From: Clitoria ternatea
Lineage: Eukaryota; Streptophyta; Magnoliopsida; Fabales; Fabaceae
Assembly (NCBI GenBank): GCA_037962975.1
Contig: CM075675.1
Span: 33,048,501-33,112,500, forward strand
Reading direction: 5' to 3'
Length of the DNA stretch: 64,000 nt
Shown: piece by piece, positions 22,612 to 34,205 of the stretch
How positions within the stretch are numbered: position 1 is the first letter of the stretch
Layout: the number at the start of each line of letters is the position of its first letter
The notes under the pieces: model-generated
Told to the model about the DNA's origin: nothing
Databases searched by the model: none
What the model saw: only the letters and a program-made list of their open reading frames with translations
Translations under genes and position numbers: made by a program

Positions 22612-24294
22612 TTAAACCACCGTTGTTGTGCTGCCGGGCTGCTTTGTACTTGCAAGTCTTGACAAGATGTCCGCTCTGGTGTTTTCCTCTCTGGGCACAT
22701 GCTTGAACTCTAAAACTTTAAATCTTCCCTTCAACTCATTAACACAATTCAAGTACAATTGAAGTTGCGGCTCCTTCGCTTGGTACTCACCCTGGATCTG
22801 CGAAATCACCAATTGAGAATCACTACACAGTGTGACTGCTGATGCTCCGATGTCAATCGCCGCACGGAGACCGGCCAAACATGCTTCGTATTCAGCCTGG
22901 TTGTTGGAGGTCTTGAAATTGAATCGGAGGGAAATTTCAAGGTGCACACCATCATCACTTTCTACCACAACACCTGCTCCACAACCTTTACCATTCGACG
23001 ATCCATCAACGTAAATGGTCCAATGCGCTCGAGGGGTGGCAGGGTCCGCCCCAGTCATCTCCACAACAAAATCAGCCAACACTTGCGCCTTGATGGCTCC
23101 TCGAGGCTCATACGAAATTTCAAATTCAGACAACTTGATAAACCATTTTATCATCCTTCCGGCAAGGTCTGGCTTGCTAAGCACTGAACGGAGAGGCAAA
23201 TCCGTTCTCACCAGTACTGGGTGCGTGTGGAAATAGGGCCTCAACCGTCGTGATGCCCACACGACTGCTAGAGAAGCTTTCTTAATCTTCTGATACCTTC
23301 CTTCCGCCCCCTGAAGCGTCTTACTAGTAAAGTACACCGGCCTCTGCCCTTCAGGGGTTTCTTTAACCAAGGCCACGCCTAGGGCTTCATCAGAGATTGC
23401 TAAATACAAGATCAAAGTCTCACCAGGGTCAGGCTTAACAAAAATTGGTGGACTCGATAGAACGGCCTTGAGTTGCTGGAAGGCTTGTTCTTGCTCCTCT
23501 CCCCATTCAAAATTCTTGTGTTTCTTCAACGCCTTATACAGGGGAAGGGATCTGTGTGCCATTTTGGGCATGAAATGAGCCAGAGCGGCTACCTTCCCAT
23601 TCAATGATTGGACTTCCCTCAGGCTCTTGGGGCTCTGCATATCCAAGATTGCTTGACACTTCCCAGGGTTAGCCTCAATACCTCGCTGGGTCAACATGAA
23701 TCCCAAGAATTTCCCAGCTGGAACGGCAAAGGTGCATTTTAAGGGGTTTAACCTCATGTTGTACTGTCGAAGCCTAGTGAAAACTTGGCGCAGATCTTCA
23801 ATATGGTCTCCTCCAGCGGGCATTTTGGCTATAATATCATCGATATAAACTTCGACCAGCCTGGTGTGCATCCCTTCAAAGACTTTGTTAATCATGCGCT
23901 GATAGGTAGCGCCGACGTTCTTCAATCCAAAAGGCATGACGATGTAGCAGAAAACACCGCGGTCATTGATAAAGGCAGTTTTCTCTTGGTCTCCCTCCCA
24001 CATCGGAATCTGGTTATACCCCGAATAAGCATCCATGAAACTGAGGTACTGGTAATCAGATGAATCATCCACTATGCGATCAATGTTGGGCAGGGGATAT
24101 GGATCCTTGGGGCAGCAATGGTTAAGATCCACATAATCTGTGCACATTCTCCATTTGCCATTAGCTTTCTGCACCATAACTACATTAGAAAGCCAAGAAG
24201 AGTGGCGTATCTCCCTTATAAAGCCCGCTTTCAACAACTCCTCTGTCTGCTCACAAGCTGCCCTCTGCTTCTCCGGTCCTAACCTCCTCTTCTT
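22612..24294 (-). pseudogene. Tat reverse transcriptase and dual RNase H
   Basis: In frame with gag-protease. RT motifs: GFIREIRHSSWLSNVVMV, CTDYVDLNHCCPKD, FMDAYSGYNQI, MPFGLKNVGATYQR and the catalytic YIDD. The first RNase H contains SDEALGVALV and FTSKTL. A second, archaeal-type RNase H follows (YVDGSSNGKGCGAGVV, NNQAEYEACLAGL, CSDSQLV, HVPREENTRAD), diagnostic of the Tat lineage. The CTDYVDLN box has V where R is usual. The stop at 22612 separates it from integrase in the same frame. Confidence 0.93.
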
Positions 24295-26760
24295 CTAGGC
24301 CACCGGTCTTGTTTCAGGGTACACAGCAAGCTTGTGGCAACAGAAATCAGGGTCCATCCCAGGCATGTCTGCTGCTGTCCATGTGAAAAGATCCTTGAAC
24401 TCCTGCAGAAGGGCTAATAAGCGTTGTTCCATACCAAACTCCAGCTTATCATTGATGTGCGTGACCTTCTCTGGGGAATCCCCTAAGACAACATCCCTGG
24501 AACCACCATCTAGTGTGGGCTTAGAGGGATTGAGTGGATCAATCTTCAATTCTGCTCTGGGGTCCAGATCAATTAGACTGACAGACCCTGCCGCTGTTCC
24601 TCCGTCGTTCAACTTCCTCTTCTTGTTGAATGCTTCCAACTTGACCATGTTGAGGCTCAAGTTATAACAATATCGAGCCATCTCCTGATCACCACGGAGA
24701 GAGGACACACCGTTGTCCTTGTCAATGAATTTGATCAAGAGGTGAGGAGTGGATACAATTGCTTCCATCGCATTCAATGTAGGACGGCCTATGATACCGT
24801 TGTATGGGGATTCCACATCAATCACCAGAATTCTTGACTTGACTGTTCTCGCTCCAGGCTCTCCTTCAAAAGAAATCAGAGTGTCAAGATACCCCTTGGT
24901 GGGTTGCTTGGCTCCATTGAACGCTGTGAGTTCTTGCGTGTAAGGTTGTAAATCTGCATCATTGAAACCCATTCGTTTGAAACAATTATAAAAGATAACA
25001 TCACAAGAACTTCCCTGATCGACGAGGATCCTCTTGACATCCTTGTTGGCTATGACTGCCATGATAACTACTGCATCATCACCTCCTGGAATTGTTGGGC
25101 CAAAGTCATCATTAGTAAATGACACCGTTGGAGCTGCCATACCGTCCCTGAAAGGGCGGTTATCCTTTGGTTTGCCCTGGACAGACAGAATCATCCTGTG
25201 GTGATTCTTCCGTGCTGTGATTGACGCTCCTCCTCCCGCAAATCCTCCAGCTATCATCTCAATCACTTCCCGTCTGCCCTGCCTCTGCTGCTGGGGCATG
25301 TTATTTTGTTGGGCACCTCCAGCAATCACTACTCCCTTCTGCTTTTCAGCTGCAATGAACTTCCTTGCTGGATTACGTGTATTATCATCTTCGTCATCAG
25401 GATCTCTACTCCTTTTTTCCATCCTCTGAGGCTCGTCTACAGATTTCTCCTTGAACAAATACTGCTTCAGCTTTCCTTCTCGAATGAGAGTTTCCACCGT
25501 ATTCTTTAATGCCTTGCACTCATCAGTATTGTGTCCTGTCTGTTCATGGAAAGTGCAATACTTGCGTGGGTTACCACCCCTCTTGACTGGGGATGGTTTC
25601 CTTATACCAAAGACGTTCAACGTTGGCCAACCAACCTCCCTCATGATTTGGGAGTGCCTGGTGTTCAACGAAGCATAGTTGTTGAACGATGATACACGCC
25701 TATCTCGTGGATGCGGGTGAGCGTTTACAAAGTCTTCTCTAAAGGCATGCTTCTCAGGTCTCACTCTCTTCTTTTCTCTCCGTGGCTGCTGAGTAGGTGC
25801 TGAAGGCTTCATTCTTGTTGCGGTTGCCTCCAGATGCATCTCTATGCCCACGTATTTGGAAGCTTTCCTTCGAAACTCCTCGAAGGTTGTTGGGGGGATC
25901 TTTGCCAAAGATAGGGCAAAGGCTGAACCAGGCTGAAGAGCTTCCACTACAATATGAAGTTGTATGGCCTCCGTGAGGTTGGGGACCAAAGCTGCCTCCT
26001 TATAAAACCTTTTCAAGAACTCCTTAAGAGTTTCAGTTTCTCCCTGCCTTATCTGGGCCAGGGTGTGAGAAGTTCTTGGGATATCCCTAGAGATGACAAA
26101 ATGGCTTTCAAATGCAGCGGCCATTTCCTCCCAAGAGTCTATAGATCCTGAGGGTAAGCTTTTAAACCAGCTGAGAGCCTCCTCCCTTAGTGTTCTTGGG
26201 AACATCCTACACATAACATCTTCATCTGCTCCCAAATAAATAGCTTCATACACATAAGCATCCAAATGCTTAGTGGGATCGGTTTCTCCATTATACTTCC
26301 CTATCGACAGTGGCTGAGTTGTTTGCAAATGTTTTGGGATGGCAATGCTCATCAGCCTTCTTGAGAAAGGGACACTGAGCTTGTACGTCCCTGAAGTCAC
26401 CACCGCCTGCTCCCTTCTCCTGGTACTGACTCTATCACCAGAGTTTTGAGTCTGCTCTCTCTCTTCATATGTGGGGATCTTCGAATACTGGAGGGCTGTA
26501 GACCTGCCCCTCGCTGATGCGTGGTGAGTCTCTTCTGCATGGGACGTTACCCTGTCCCCAGCTTCTCCTCTCTCCCACTTCAACTCCATCAGCTCCTCCC
26601 TGAGTTGCCTGATAACCTCATCGCGAGGGTCAGGCGTTTGCACTTGCACCATCCTCCGGGTTTGAGTTACAGGGGACTTGAAGACAAGTCTCCTTCCAGT
26701 CTGTTGATGGGTCACATCCTCCATGTGACCATCAACGAAATCTCTCCCATCACCTTCCAT
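24295..26760 (-). pseudogene. Tat gag-protease (ends at an in-frame stop)
   Basis: This 821-codon ORF starts MEGDGRDFVDG 44 bp after the primer-binding site. Residues about 150-300 form a retrotransposon gag domain (YNGETDPTKHLDAY, WFKSLPSGSIDSWEEM). A zinc-knuckle-like CTFHEQTGHNTDEC lies near residue 410. Aspartic protease follows near 580, where VDQGSSCDV replaces the classical D-T/S-G, and IIGRPTLN forms the flap-side motif. The stop at 24295-24297 (TAG) is followed in the same frame by the RT region, so the ORF looks like an interrupted gag-pol, most simply CAG to TAG. Gag would form the particle and protease would process the polyprotein. Confidence 0.92.
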
Positions 26761-26803
26761 CGTGACAACTAAACTTCTGTGAAAATGGGAATAACTCTAA
26801 CGA

Positions 26804-26822
26804 GTCCCACTAGGCGTGCCAA
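26804..26822 (-). other. Primer-binding site of the Tat element
   Basis: Directly after the 5' LTR the minus strand reads TTGGCACGCCTAGTGGGAC, a TGG-starting 18-19-mer as required for pairing with a tRNA 3' end. I have not identified the tRNA. Confidence 0.75.
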
Positions 26823-27623
26823 TGAAATGGTCTGAACCGGGGTCTAGGATCCGGTGTGGGACCAGCCACAAGAATATAGGTGTTTTTAGGGTTTGCACAC
26901 CGGAACAGTGAGTATCCGATGTATTAATCCGGTCTCTAAATGGGAGATGCCGGTCTTGTTGTCCTGGAGATCCTTCACACCAACGTTTCGCGTTGCAGGG
27001 GGGCGAAAGGTGGTGCCACCTGCGAAGATTCTCCGACGCTCAAGTTAGAAGAGTGTAAGAACTCAGTGAATGCTCAAGCGATGCAATAGTAAAATGTAAG
27101 TTAGAACAACGTAACCTTGCATGTGTATTGAAATGAGCTATTTATAGTTGAACGTAGGAAATGAATCGTTGGGTGCAAGTGGGCCCCTTGGTTCTGATAG
27201 CGTGTGAAGTGTGTCAATCAAAGTGGCTCAGTACTCAGAGTGTGTCAGGGGGGTAGGTCAATTATCAGAGTACGATCCCATAGGAAGAAGAGAGGATAAT
27301 CACCTTTCCGCATAATCTGCTGACACATGTACTTGCTTTCTGAGGCCATTGACGTGACATATTTTGCTACATACAGTATCTTCGCTGATAAGTTATTAGG
27401 GGCTCTTATCTCGCTGTGACTGAGAAACTAACAGTTATATAAATGTTCTGTGAAAATGAACAATGATCCGTTATAGAGAAAATAAGTGGGGCGGTTGTGA
27501 GATGAGAACGGAAGGCCAGACATCGGATATCCGGTGTGGTAATGTTGAACCAGGACACCGGTTTTCCTTACATGAGGTCACTCTGACGTCACAAGATCGG
27601 GGGCCGGTATCCAGACCGGATCA
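26823..27623 (-). repeat. 5' LTR of the Tat element
   Basis: 801 bp, identical to the 3' LTR except for four substitutions (near the TGAAA start, at 'tatagg', 'caacg' and 'gaggat'). The minus-strand TATA box ctataaatag is at 27138-27147 and should drive gag-pol RNA leftward. Confidence 0.93.
27138..27147 (-). promoter_or_regulatory. TATA box of the Tat 5' LTR
   Basis: CTATAAATAG on the minus strand, about 320 bp before the primer-binding site, in the expected U3/R location. Confidence 0.7.
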
Positions 27624-27628
27624 CCAAT
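27624..27628. repeat. Target-site duplication of the Tat element, right copy
   Basis: CCAAT, identical to 15747-15751. Confidence 0.9.
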
Positions 27629-28748
27629 ATAAAGGTGGTTTAGTACATACTGTAAGATCTTCCAAAGGGTTAAAAATGAGTTTTCTATACTTTTAAGGCA
27701 TAATAATCAATTACCAAGATTGGCCTAATCAATTAGTAAAGAATTAAATGTAATTTCTGAACAGAGATTTGATAATCAATTATTAAGAGGTGAGCGATTG
27801 ATTACGACAATCAGAGTAATTGATTACCACATTTTTAGTAATCAATTACTTAGTGTAGAAAGCGTCTGACAGCTTTGCTGAACTTTTCCAAAACCCCCCC
27901 TAACGACTATTAACGGGTATATTGAGTTCAGAACTATATAAACACATGTTTTTCATGTTTGATTAAAATAATTAAGGTTGTGAACAGGTGTTGAGTATGA
28001 CTTCAAAGAAAGGTTGTGAACAAGTAGTGGAATTAGTAACATGATCAACATGTTGACATGTTGTCACAGTGTGTGTGGAATCTGTCAATATGTGATCAAG
28101 TATCCAACACCCCAACCTTATATAAATAACAACTTAAGTTTTAGAAAGTAAGACAAAATATCATAAACTAACAACTAGACAAATACTACATTTTGGTATA
28201 TCTTAGTTAATTGGTGTTGGAACTTGACTCTGTTGTGTAAGAGGTTTAATTTCAACATTGATAACAATTTTCCTGGCCCTTGTCCTACCTATTTCCTTTA
28301 TTTTACTTTGAATCCTAGATTTTTTCTTAGAGGTGAAGGTTCCAGCATATGTGGAGCTTGTCCTACCTATTCTTTGGCACACTTCAACTCTTATATTCTT
28401 CTACCATAAAGAAATATAGGTTAAAGAAGTAACTCCATTAACAACCATTAAAAGCACACCAAACAACAATGAAAAACGTGAGATGGAATTGGGTGACACG
28501 ACTACATAACCATGGTCAGGTCTTGGGTCAAGTTAGGTGAAACCCATGGTTAGTGTAGCCATTTAAGGCAAAGGTAGAGAATAGAAATTCTAAATGATAA
28601 AGGGTGTGTTTGTAATTCATTTACTGTTTTAGGGCAGAATGAAATAAGGGCAAAGTTGAAGGGCCCGTGTGTACTTTACCATTTAAAAATAGATTTGGGT
28701 TGATAAGTGTGGAGAAGAAAAAAGGGGTTAGTTTCATAAGTAGATTGT
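27629..28748. other. Spacer between the Tat and Ogre elements, with decayed Sirevirus LTR fragment
   Basis: 27704-27848 holds six decayed palindromes (TAATCAATTA, TAATTGATTA and similar) in three pairs 22 bp apart, evidently a fragment of the same LTR family as 5093-6608. 28576-28690 is the inverted relative of 11850-11985. No gene is seen. Confidence 0.6.
27704..27848. repeat. Decayed paired palindrome array
   Basis: Sites start at 27704/27726, 27773/27795 and 27817/27839, each pair 22 bp apart. Nearly all have lost the central CG to CA or TG, as expected from deamination of methylated CpG. Confidence 0.85.
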
Positions 28749-28753
28749 CTAGG
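28749..28753. repeat. Target-site duplication of the Ogre element, left copy
   Basis: CTAGG, repeated at 45801-45805. Confidence 0.9.
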
Positions 28754-30982
28754 TGTTGCTACCCAATTTTGTCCGGGTCCATTTAAAATTTCCAAAAAAA
28801 TAAAAAAAAGTAAAAAATAAAAAATAATTTATTTTTGAAGAAAAGTGAACCTGTGGGCTTGTTTGAATTTTAAATTATTGATCCAGACTTTGATTTCTGT
28901 AATTTTTAAATTCTTATCAAAACCATAAAATTTGAATTTTGAATTTTAATCTTAGAAAAATTTTAAAAAGGAAGTTTAAAGTTTAAATTTTATAAAGGAT
29001 CAGATCTTTAAGAGACTAGAGAATTTGTTAAAAATAATGAGATAGAGTTTTGAATAGGAAGAGATAAAGCTTTTAAATAAATATATTATAAAAATGAGAT
29101 AAAGCTCTTGAAGTTAGTTTTTGGATTCTTAAAAGGGGATAAAGTTTTAAAGATATATACATATCAAAATCAACTTATCAAATTATATAATTATATATAT
29201 ATATATAATAACAAAATCTCATGTACTATAATACAAATGAAAAATCTATCACGCATAGATATATAAAAAGGGATGACGCGGATAGCTTTTTTTTTATTAT
29301 TCTTTTAAGCATATGCATTGAGAGATATACAGATAATTAAAAAAAAGGAAACAAAAGGAGTTTTGATAACAGTAACGCTGAGGAGATAAGAGGAGAGCCA
29401 AAGGAATCAGATTTTTTTTATCTATTCACATTAAATACTAAAAGATAAAGAAAAAATTATAAAATATATAAAAGATAAAAACGTGAATCAGGGGGAGGCA
29501 GAAGCAGTTCACGTGAAAAAAGGGAGTGTGGATCAGGTTTTATATTATATATATATAAGCTAATAGAATGGAGGGGGACCGAGAAAGAAAAGAAGAGAGA
29601 GCAGGGCCAAATAGTTCACGTCATTAAAAAATAGAGAGAGGGCTGAAAATATACACATTATATAGAGAGAACTCACGTAGAGAGAGAAAAAAAAGCAATT
29701 CACAAAGTTATATAGTATTCACGCAGAGAATAAAATAACGAGAGGAAAAAAACGCAAGGCCAGCATTAAAAGAATTGACACTGTTAGGAAAGACAACTCC
29801 AGGTATCTCTTCCTTCTTTTTCTTGTTGCAATTACATGAAATCTTAGCTTCTTAAAAAATAGAATCTCTCCCCCTTTTGGAATATTCTAATAATTAGTTT
29901 CATTGAGTGCCTGTTAATGTTTGCTACTAATTAAGTTTAGAGTATTTCATTTGTAAAATAGAGAAACAAAATTAATATTGGTATGTGCCTAAAATTAAAA
30001 TCTTTATGCTAGGATTGGTTTAAACAAGACGTCCCGTTAACCTATACTTAATTACTAGAGTATAAAGGATTGTTAGCAATACCAATAGGTAACAAAAATT
30101 AATATATTCACGTTAGGGACCAATTTGAACGAGACGCCCTTTTGGTCTAAGTTTTTCAAATAAAAATAAGTCTTTAATTGTCTCATAATTAATTTCAGAC
30201 CATAAGAAATATTTTTTAACAAATGAAATATCTCTATAGATTCTTTGGACGAGACGTCCTATTAATCTAGGTCCCTAGCCACGCTTTTCATTCTTAAACC
30301 AATTTTAAGGTTCCTTCTAAAAATATATATAAAAAATCAATAAAACCCAAGGTTTTTTTTGTTTTCTAAAAATAACACACCACTTGAAATCAATTTGGAC
30401 GAGACGTCTTATTGGTTAATATTTTTTAAATCTCGACGTTTTTCAATCTACTTCAAATTTTCTAAAAATAACCCAAAGAACTACGTAACCCTGATTTCCC
30501 CTAACGCTTGGGGAATACGTAGGAGCAGGAACAATTATTCCTGTCGGGCCCAAATTTTAAAAAAAATATATATCCTTTTTACTAGTAAAAATAAAATCAT
30601 CACGCTTTTAACGATAACTCGATTAATTTGGACGAGACGTCCTGTTAATCATAAAGTTTATAATTTTAAAAATCATTAAATCAACCACAAATCCATGAGG
30701 CATCTCTAAGAGGTTTAAATTATAAATTAGTAGGATTATTCAAACTTAAACAATTTAGGGTAACCGTTTAAAACGGACAGTGTGGGGTGCTAATACCTTC
30801 CCCACCTGTAATTAGACTCCCAAACTTAAAATCTTAATTTATGATCAGTACCTTCACGTTAAGGTTTTTTCTGATGTTTTACCTTAAAAACATTAGTGGC
30901 GACTCCACGGTTTTCGGAGGAAACTCGGGAAACCTAATTTTCTTTTTACGGTCGGCCTCCCGCCGTGATCCAGGTCACGACA
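28754..30982 (+). repeat. 5' LTR of the Ogre-like element
   Basis: TGTTGCTACCC...GGTCACGACA, 2229 bp. It contains AT-microsatellite, a purine-rich middle (about 29570-29700) and, in its 3' third, five copies of a dyad with core GGACG-AGA-CGTCC. The short ORF at 30359-30679 is non-coding repeat sequence. It supplies the promoter for element RNA, but I could not single out one TATA box among many AT runs (one candidate is in the 'ttatatatatataag' run near 29545). Confidence 0.95.
30023..30655. repeat. Recurrent covarying dyad in the Ogre LTR (five copies)
   Basis: Cores at about 30023, 30126, 30246, 30396 and 30629. The best copy has outer arms GATTAA/TTAATC, inner arms GGACG/CGTCC and loop AGA. 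Others have GACCAA/TTGGTC or ATCAAT/ATTGGT outer arms, so complementarity is kept while sequence changes. The copies recur in the 3' LTR at about 44838-45470. Confidence 0.8.
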
Positions 30983-30984
30983 GA

Positions 30985-31002
30985 TGGCAACTCTACTGGG
31001 GA
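30985..31002 (+). other. Primer-binding site of the Ogre-like element
   Basis: TGGCAACTCTACTGGGGA two bases after the 5' LTR, in the style of the tRNA-Arg-type sites of Ogre elements. I did not align it to a tRNA. Confidence 0.75.
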
Positions 31003-31896
31003 ATTTAGAGAGTCAAGCCCATTTAATTTGTTTAAGTATATTTGAATTATCCTACATGTTTTCTTGCCTATGTTTATGCCATGTGTTTGGTTGATATATG
31101 TTATTATTGAACCATAGGGTAGGAGATATTATATTTTGTATTATTGAACCTTAGGGTAGATGATTTTTTTTATTATTATTTGCTCTGTGTTTGTTTCTTG
31201 TGAAGGAAGGGTAAATTACATGTACGCCCCTCACACACTACACTTACACTTTTTCACACACATTCCGAGTGGGACCCTACACCCAAGGGTCTGAATAAAC
31301 CATTAAGTTTAGGAGAGGTTGTGTAGCGGTGTCATTTGGGACATTCGTCTCCGTCTGACATCGTGAGAGCCTCAGCTAGAGTGTGACTTTCTCATGGTGC
31401 CCACACCTGGTAGATTTCCTATCGTTGTGATCCACATCATGGGTAGAGTCTAAGCTCTAGTGGCCTTTAGTAATTTAAAATAGCCACCCAAAGTGAGAGG
31501 ACACTATTAGAGGAACCTTAGAACCAATAAGAGGCCTTCAGACAAACCCTGTATAGAGAACACAAGGGGCAATGGTATTTTACCTTCCTTTTTTTTTTCT
31601 AAATTAAGAGACTCCTTTTCCAATAAACATTTTCTTAAAAAAAAAAGAGCCCAATACTTTGACATGGGGCAAATAGTTCAAGCCCGTTCAATTTTGTGCA
31701 TTAAATTATAGGCCTTTTGGATCGTAAGTTTTTATGTAAAGTTTTCCAAAAAGTGGATGATCTGAGATGTCTGTGATTTATTCACACAGAAAATATTTTT
31801 AAGAAATAATGATAACAAGCCTATAAGTTGATTTTTTTTTATTATTTTTTTTTCTCTTCCAGAAAGTAATTGGGACTTGGCGAGTATCCAACAAAA
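31003..31896 (+). other. Leader between primer-binding site and ORF1
   Basis: No ORF. Includes repeated 'attgaaccatagggtag' / 'attgaaccttagggtag' (near 31107 and 31144) and T-rich tracts before ORF1. Such a leader is usual for Ogre. Confidence 0.7.
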
Positions 31897-33825
31897 ATGG
31901 AAACTAATGTGGATTTAGATGAATGTAGGGCCAACAAGACCGAATTGAGGAAGTTACTACATGTCAAGGTTGGGAAAATTGACACTGCTAGCCTGCAGGT
32001 TTTGGGAAAGAAGCTGAATCTGACCCAAAGGATGGCCTTCTCAAGGAAATATAGGAGAATCCTAAAGCTTTTGGAAGTTGAAGTACAGGTCGAAGCACTC
32101 ACTGCTTTAGCCCAATTTTACGACCCACCTCTTCGATGCTTCACATTTCGAGACTTCCAGTTAGTGCCATCAGTGGAAGAGTTCGAGCAGATTTTGGGCT
32201 TACCATTAGAGGGGCAGGTACCTTACAGACGACTTGGGCAGTATGCTAACATCACCTCCCTTTCTTCAATACTGAAGATTAGTCCCAACGAGCTAGAAGA
32301 AGCGCGACTATACAGGAATCAGATACCAGGGTTTACCAGGGCATATTTGGAAAAACACATGAACAGTTTGGCTGAAAATAAAGATTGGGAAACTTTCATG
32401 GATACCTTAGCACTTACCCTTTATGGTATCATCTTGTTTCCTCGAATCGAGAATTATGTAGACTATGATGCTATAGATGTTTTCCTGGCCCGTAAACTTC
32501 ATCGTGAAAATCCTATTACTGCACTTTTGGCGGATGTTTACTGTACCATGGACTATTGCCATACTCAAGGGGGGAAAAGAATCCTCTGTTGCTCACCAGC
32601 TTTGTACGTGTGGCTTACATCACATGTCTTTAGCCAAATGGGCAAGGTTGAATGCCCTATATCAGACCTAAAGTGGTGCCAATTGACTGTGAAGAGCGGG
32701 CGTGAATGGGACAGCCATCTTATTGGGCTCACTGCTGAAAAGATAAGATGGTATCCACAATGGCTAAAGGTTGACACCATCATTCACCATTGTGGAAGTT
32801 ATCCGAATGTCCCGCTCATAGGCACTCGTGGATGCATCAATTATAATCCAGTCATAGCCAAACGCCAATTGGCTTACCCTTTGCTCGGACCACCAAGTGA
32901 AGAGTCGTTGACCCCCTTTGTCCTCTACTACACAAACGGGGAATACGCTTCTACCCTCAAGCATATAAGGGGTGCCTGGCAAAACGTTTACAAGAAAGGG
33001 AAAGAGTTAGGTGTCAGAAGTCACGGTATCAAAGAAGAATACTATCAGTGGATCCTAAATCGAGTCTCTATAGTCAAGCTGCCATTCAGGACATTCGATT
33101 CCCCTCCGAGGTATGAATCATCTACTGGACCCCTTTTTGAAGATGAAAGGGCCAGAGAAATAGAGGAGCTGAAAGCCAAGAACAAGAAGTTAGAAGATGA
33201 CTTGACAAAAGCCTATCAAGATTGTGCTCTTTTGAAGAGGGAAAATCATGAAAAAGAGCAAGCCTATGAGGACATTAGTAGAAAGCGAAAGGCCGAAATG
33301 ATTCATAGGCAGAAGTTAGATCAATGCCTCCGAGCAGCTAACTCCCAGCTAAAAGCCAAGAATGAAGAAAGAGATGTTATTCTTGCAGACAAACAGCTAT
33401 TAAAACAGATGATGGAGAGAGCAAGAGAAAATGAACAGAAAGCCATGGCAGAAAAAGATTTTCTGCAATCTCAAATCACTATCATGGAGCAACAAATCAA
33501 AGATATGACAGAAACGTCTAGACAAGAAATAAATGATGAGAAATGGCGTGCATATGAGATAGAGAATAGATGTCAGGAAATGATACAGTCTATGAGAGCC
33601 GAAGTAGCAAATCAGGATGAAATCATTCACTCATGGATGCGCCGCTTCCACCAGCTAGCGTATCTGGCAAATGGAACTTTGGAAGACATCCCACAGCTGC
33701 TGAGAAAGGCCGATGGAATGACAAATCCCCTTACTACCCCCAAAGAGATTGTAGTTTTCCTAGAATATTGTAAAAATCGGCTTAATGAAATGAAGGCTAT
33801 GATTGCCCGAGCTAGGAGAGACTGA
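31897..33825 (+). CDS. Ogre ORF1 protein (DUF7745-like, coiled-coil C-terminus)
   Basis: Intact ORF of about 642 codons from the first ATG (METNVDLDE) after an upstream stop. The N-terminal half carries the pattern LRCFTFRDFQLVPSVEEFE with ILGLPLEGQVPY, seen in plant DUF7745-type proteins of transposon origin. From residue about 425 the protein is rich in E, K, Q and R with heptad-like spacing, a long coiled coil (EELKAKNKKLEDDL and onward). Position before gag is diagnostic of Ogre ORF1. Function is unknown. It is the only long undamaged ORF of this element. Confidence 0.85.
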   Translation: METNVDLDECRANKTELRKLLHVKVGKIDTASLQVLGKKLNLTQRMAFSRKYRRILKLLEVEVQVEALTALAQFYDPPLRCFTFRDFQLVPSVEEFEQILGLPLEGQVPYRRLGQYANITSLSSILKISPNELEEARLYRNQIPGFTRAYLEKHMNSLAENKDWETFMDTLALTLYGIILFPRIENYVDYDAIDVFLARKLHRENPITALLADVYCTMDYCHTQGGKRILCCSPALYVWLTSHVFSQMGKVECPISDLKWCQLTVKSGREWDSHLIGLTAEKIRWYPQWLKVDTIIHHCGSYPNVPLIGTRGCINYNPVIAKRQLAYPLLGPPSEESLTPFVLYYTNGEYASTLKHIRGAWQNVYKKGKELGVRSHGIKEEYYQWILNRVSIVKLPFRTFDSPPRYESSTGPLFEDERAREIEELKAKNKKLEDDLTKAYQDCALLKRENHEKEQAYEDISRKRKAEMIHRQKLDQCLRAANSQLKAKNEERDVILADKQLLKQMMERARENEQKAMAEKDFLQSQITIMEQQIKDMTETSRQEINDEKWRAYEIENRCQEMIQSMRAEVANQDEIIHSWMRRFHQLAYLANGTLEDIPQLLRKADGMTNPLTTPKEIVVFLEYCKNRLNEMKAMIARARRD

Positions 33826-34205
33826 TTATTTCTGCTGGATGTAATGACTGCTTTTATTAAAGTAATAAAATGATTGCTTCACCTCCACAATGATACCATA
33901 TTAGTTTCCATATTGCTTAACTTAGTACTTTTGAACGAGATGTTCTGAGGAACGGTAAAAGGATGCTCGCCAAGGCTCATGATCGCTTCAATCATTTTTA
34001 TTTTTATTTTTATTTTTATTTTTTATCTCTTTATTTATTTATTTATTTATTTATTATTATTTTTATTTTATTTTTTTGGTCTCTTTCTTTTCTTTTCTTT
34101 TTTCCCTTCTCACTAATACATTTCTTTATTTATAAAAAAAACAAGAATAGAAAGAAAGAAATCACGGGGAGACATCCTTATAGAACCCGGCTTCAGACAA
34201 GACTC
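33826..34205 (+). other. ORF1-gag spacer with T-rich microsatellite
   Basis: (TTTAT)n / (TTTA)n runs at about 33998-34080. The hydrophobic peptide encoded here is a product of the repeat and not a real N-terminus. Confidence 0.75.

Larger units (their letters stand above)
15752..27623 (-). mobile_element. Complete Tat-lineage Ty3/gypsy retrotransposon (11.9 kb)
   Basis: Two 801-bp LTRs flank the interior, with a perfect CCAAT duplication. Gag, protease, RT, two RNase H domains and integrase follow in order on the minus strand; the second RNase H marks the Tat branch of Ty3/gypsy. Between pol and the 3' LTR lie tandem repeats and an accessory gene in the opposite direction, as described for Grande and related Tat elements. 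The LTRs differ at only four positions by my alignment, so insertion is recent. Three stops break gag-pol, so this copy is probably not autonomous. Confidence 0.95.
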
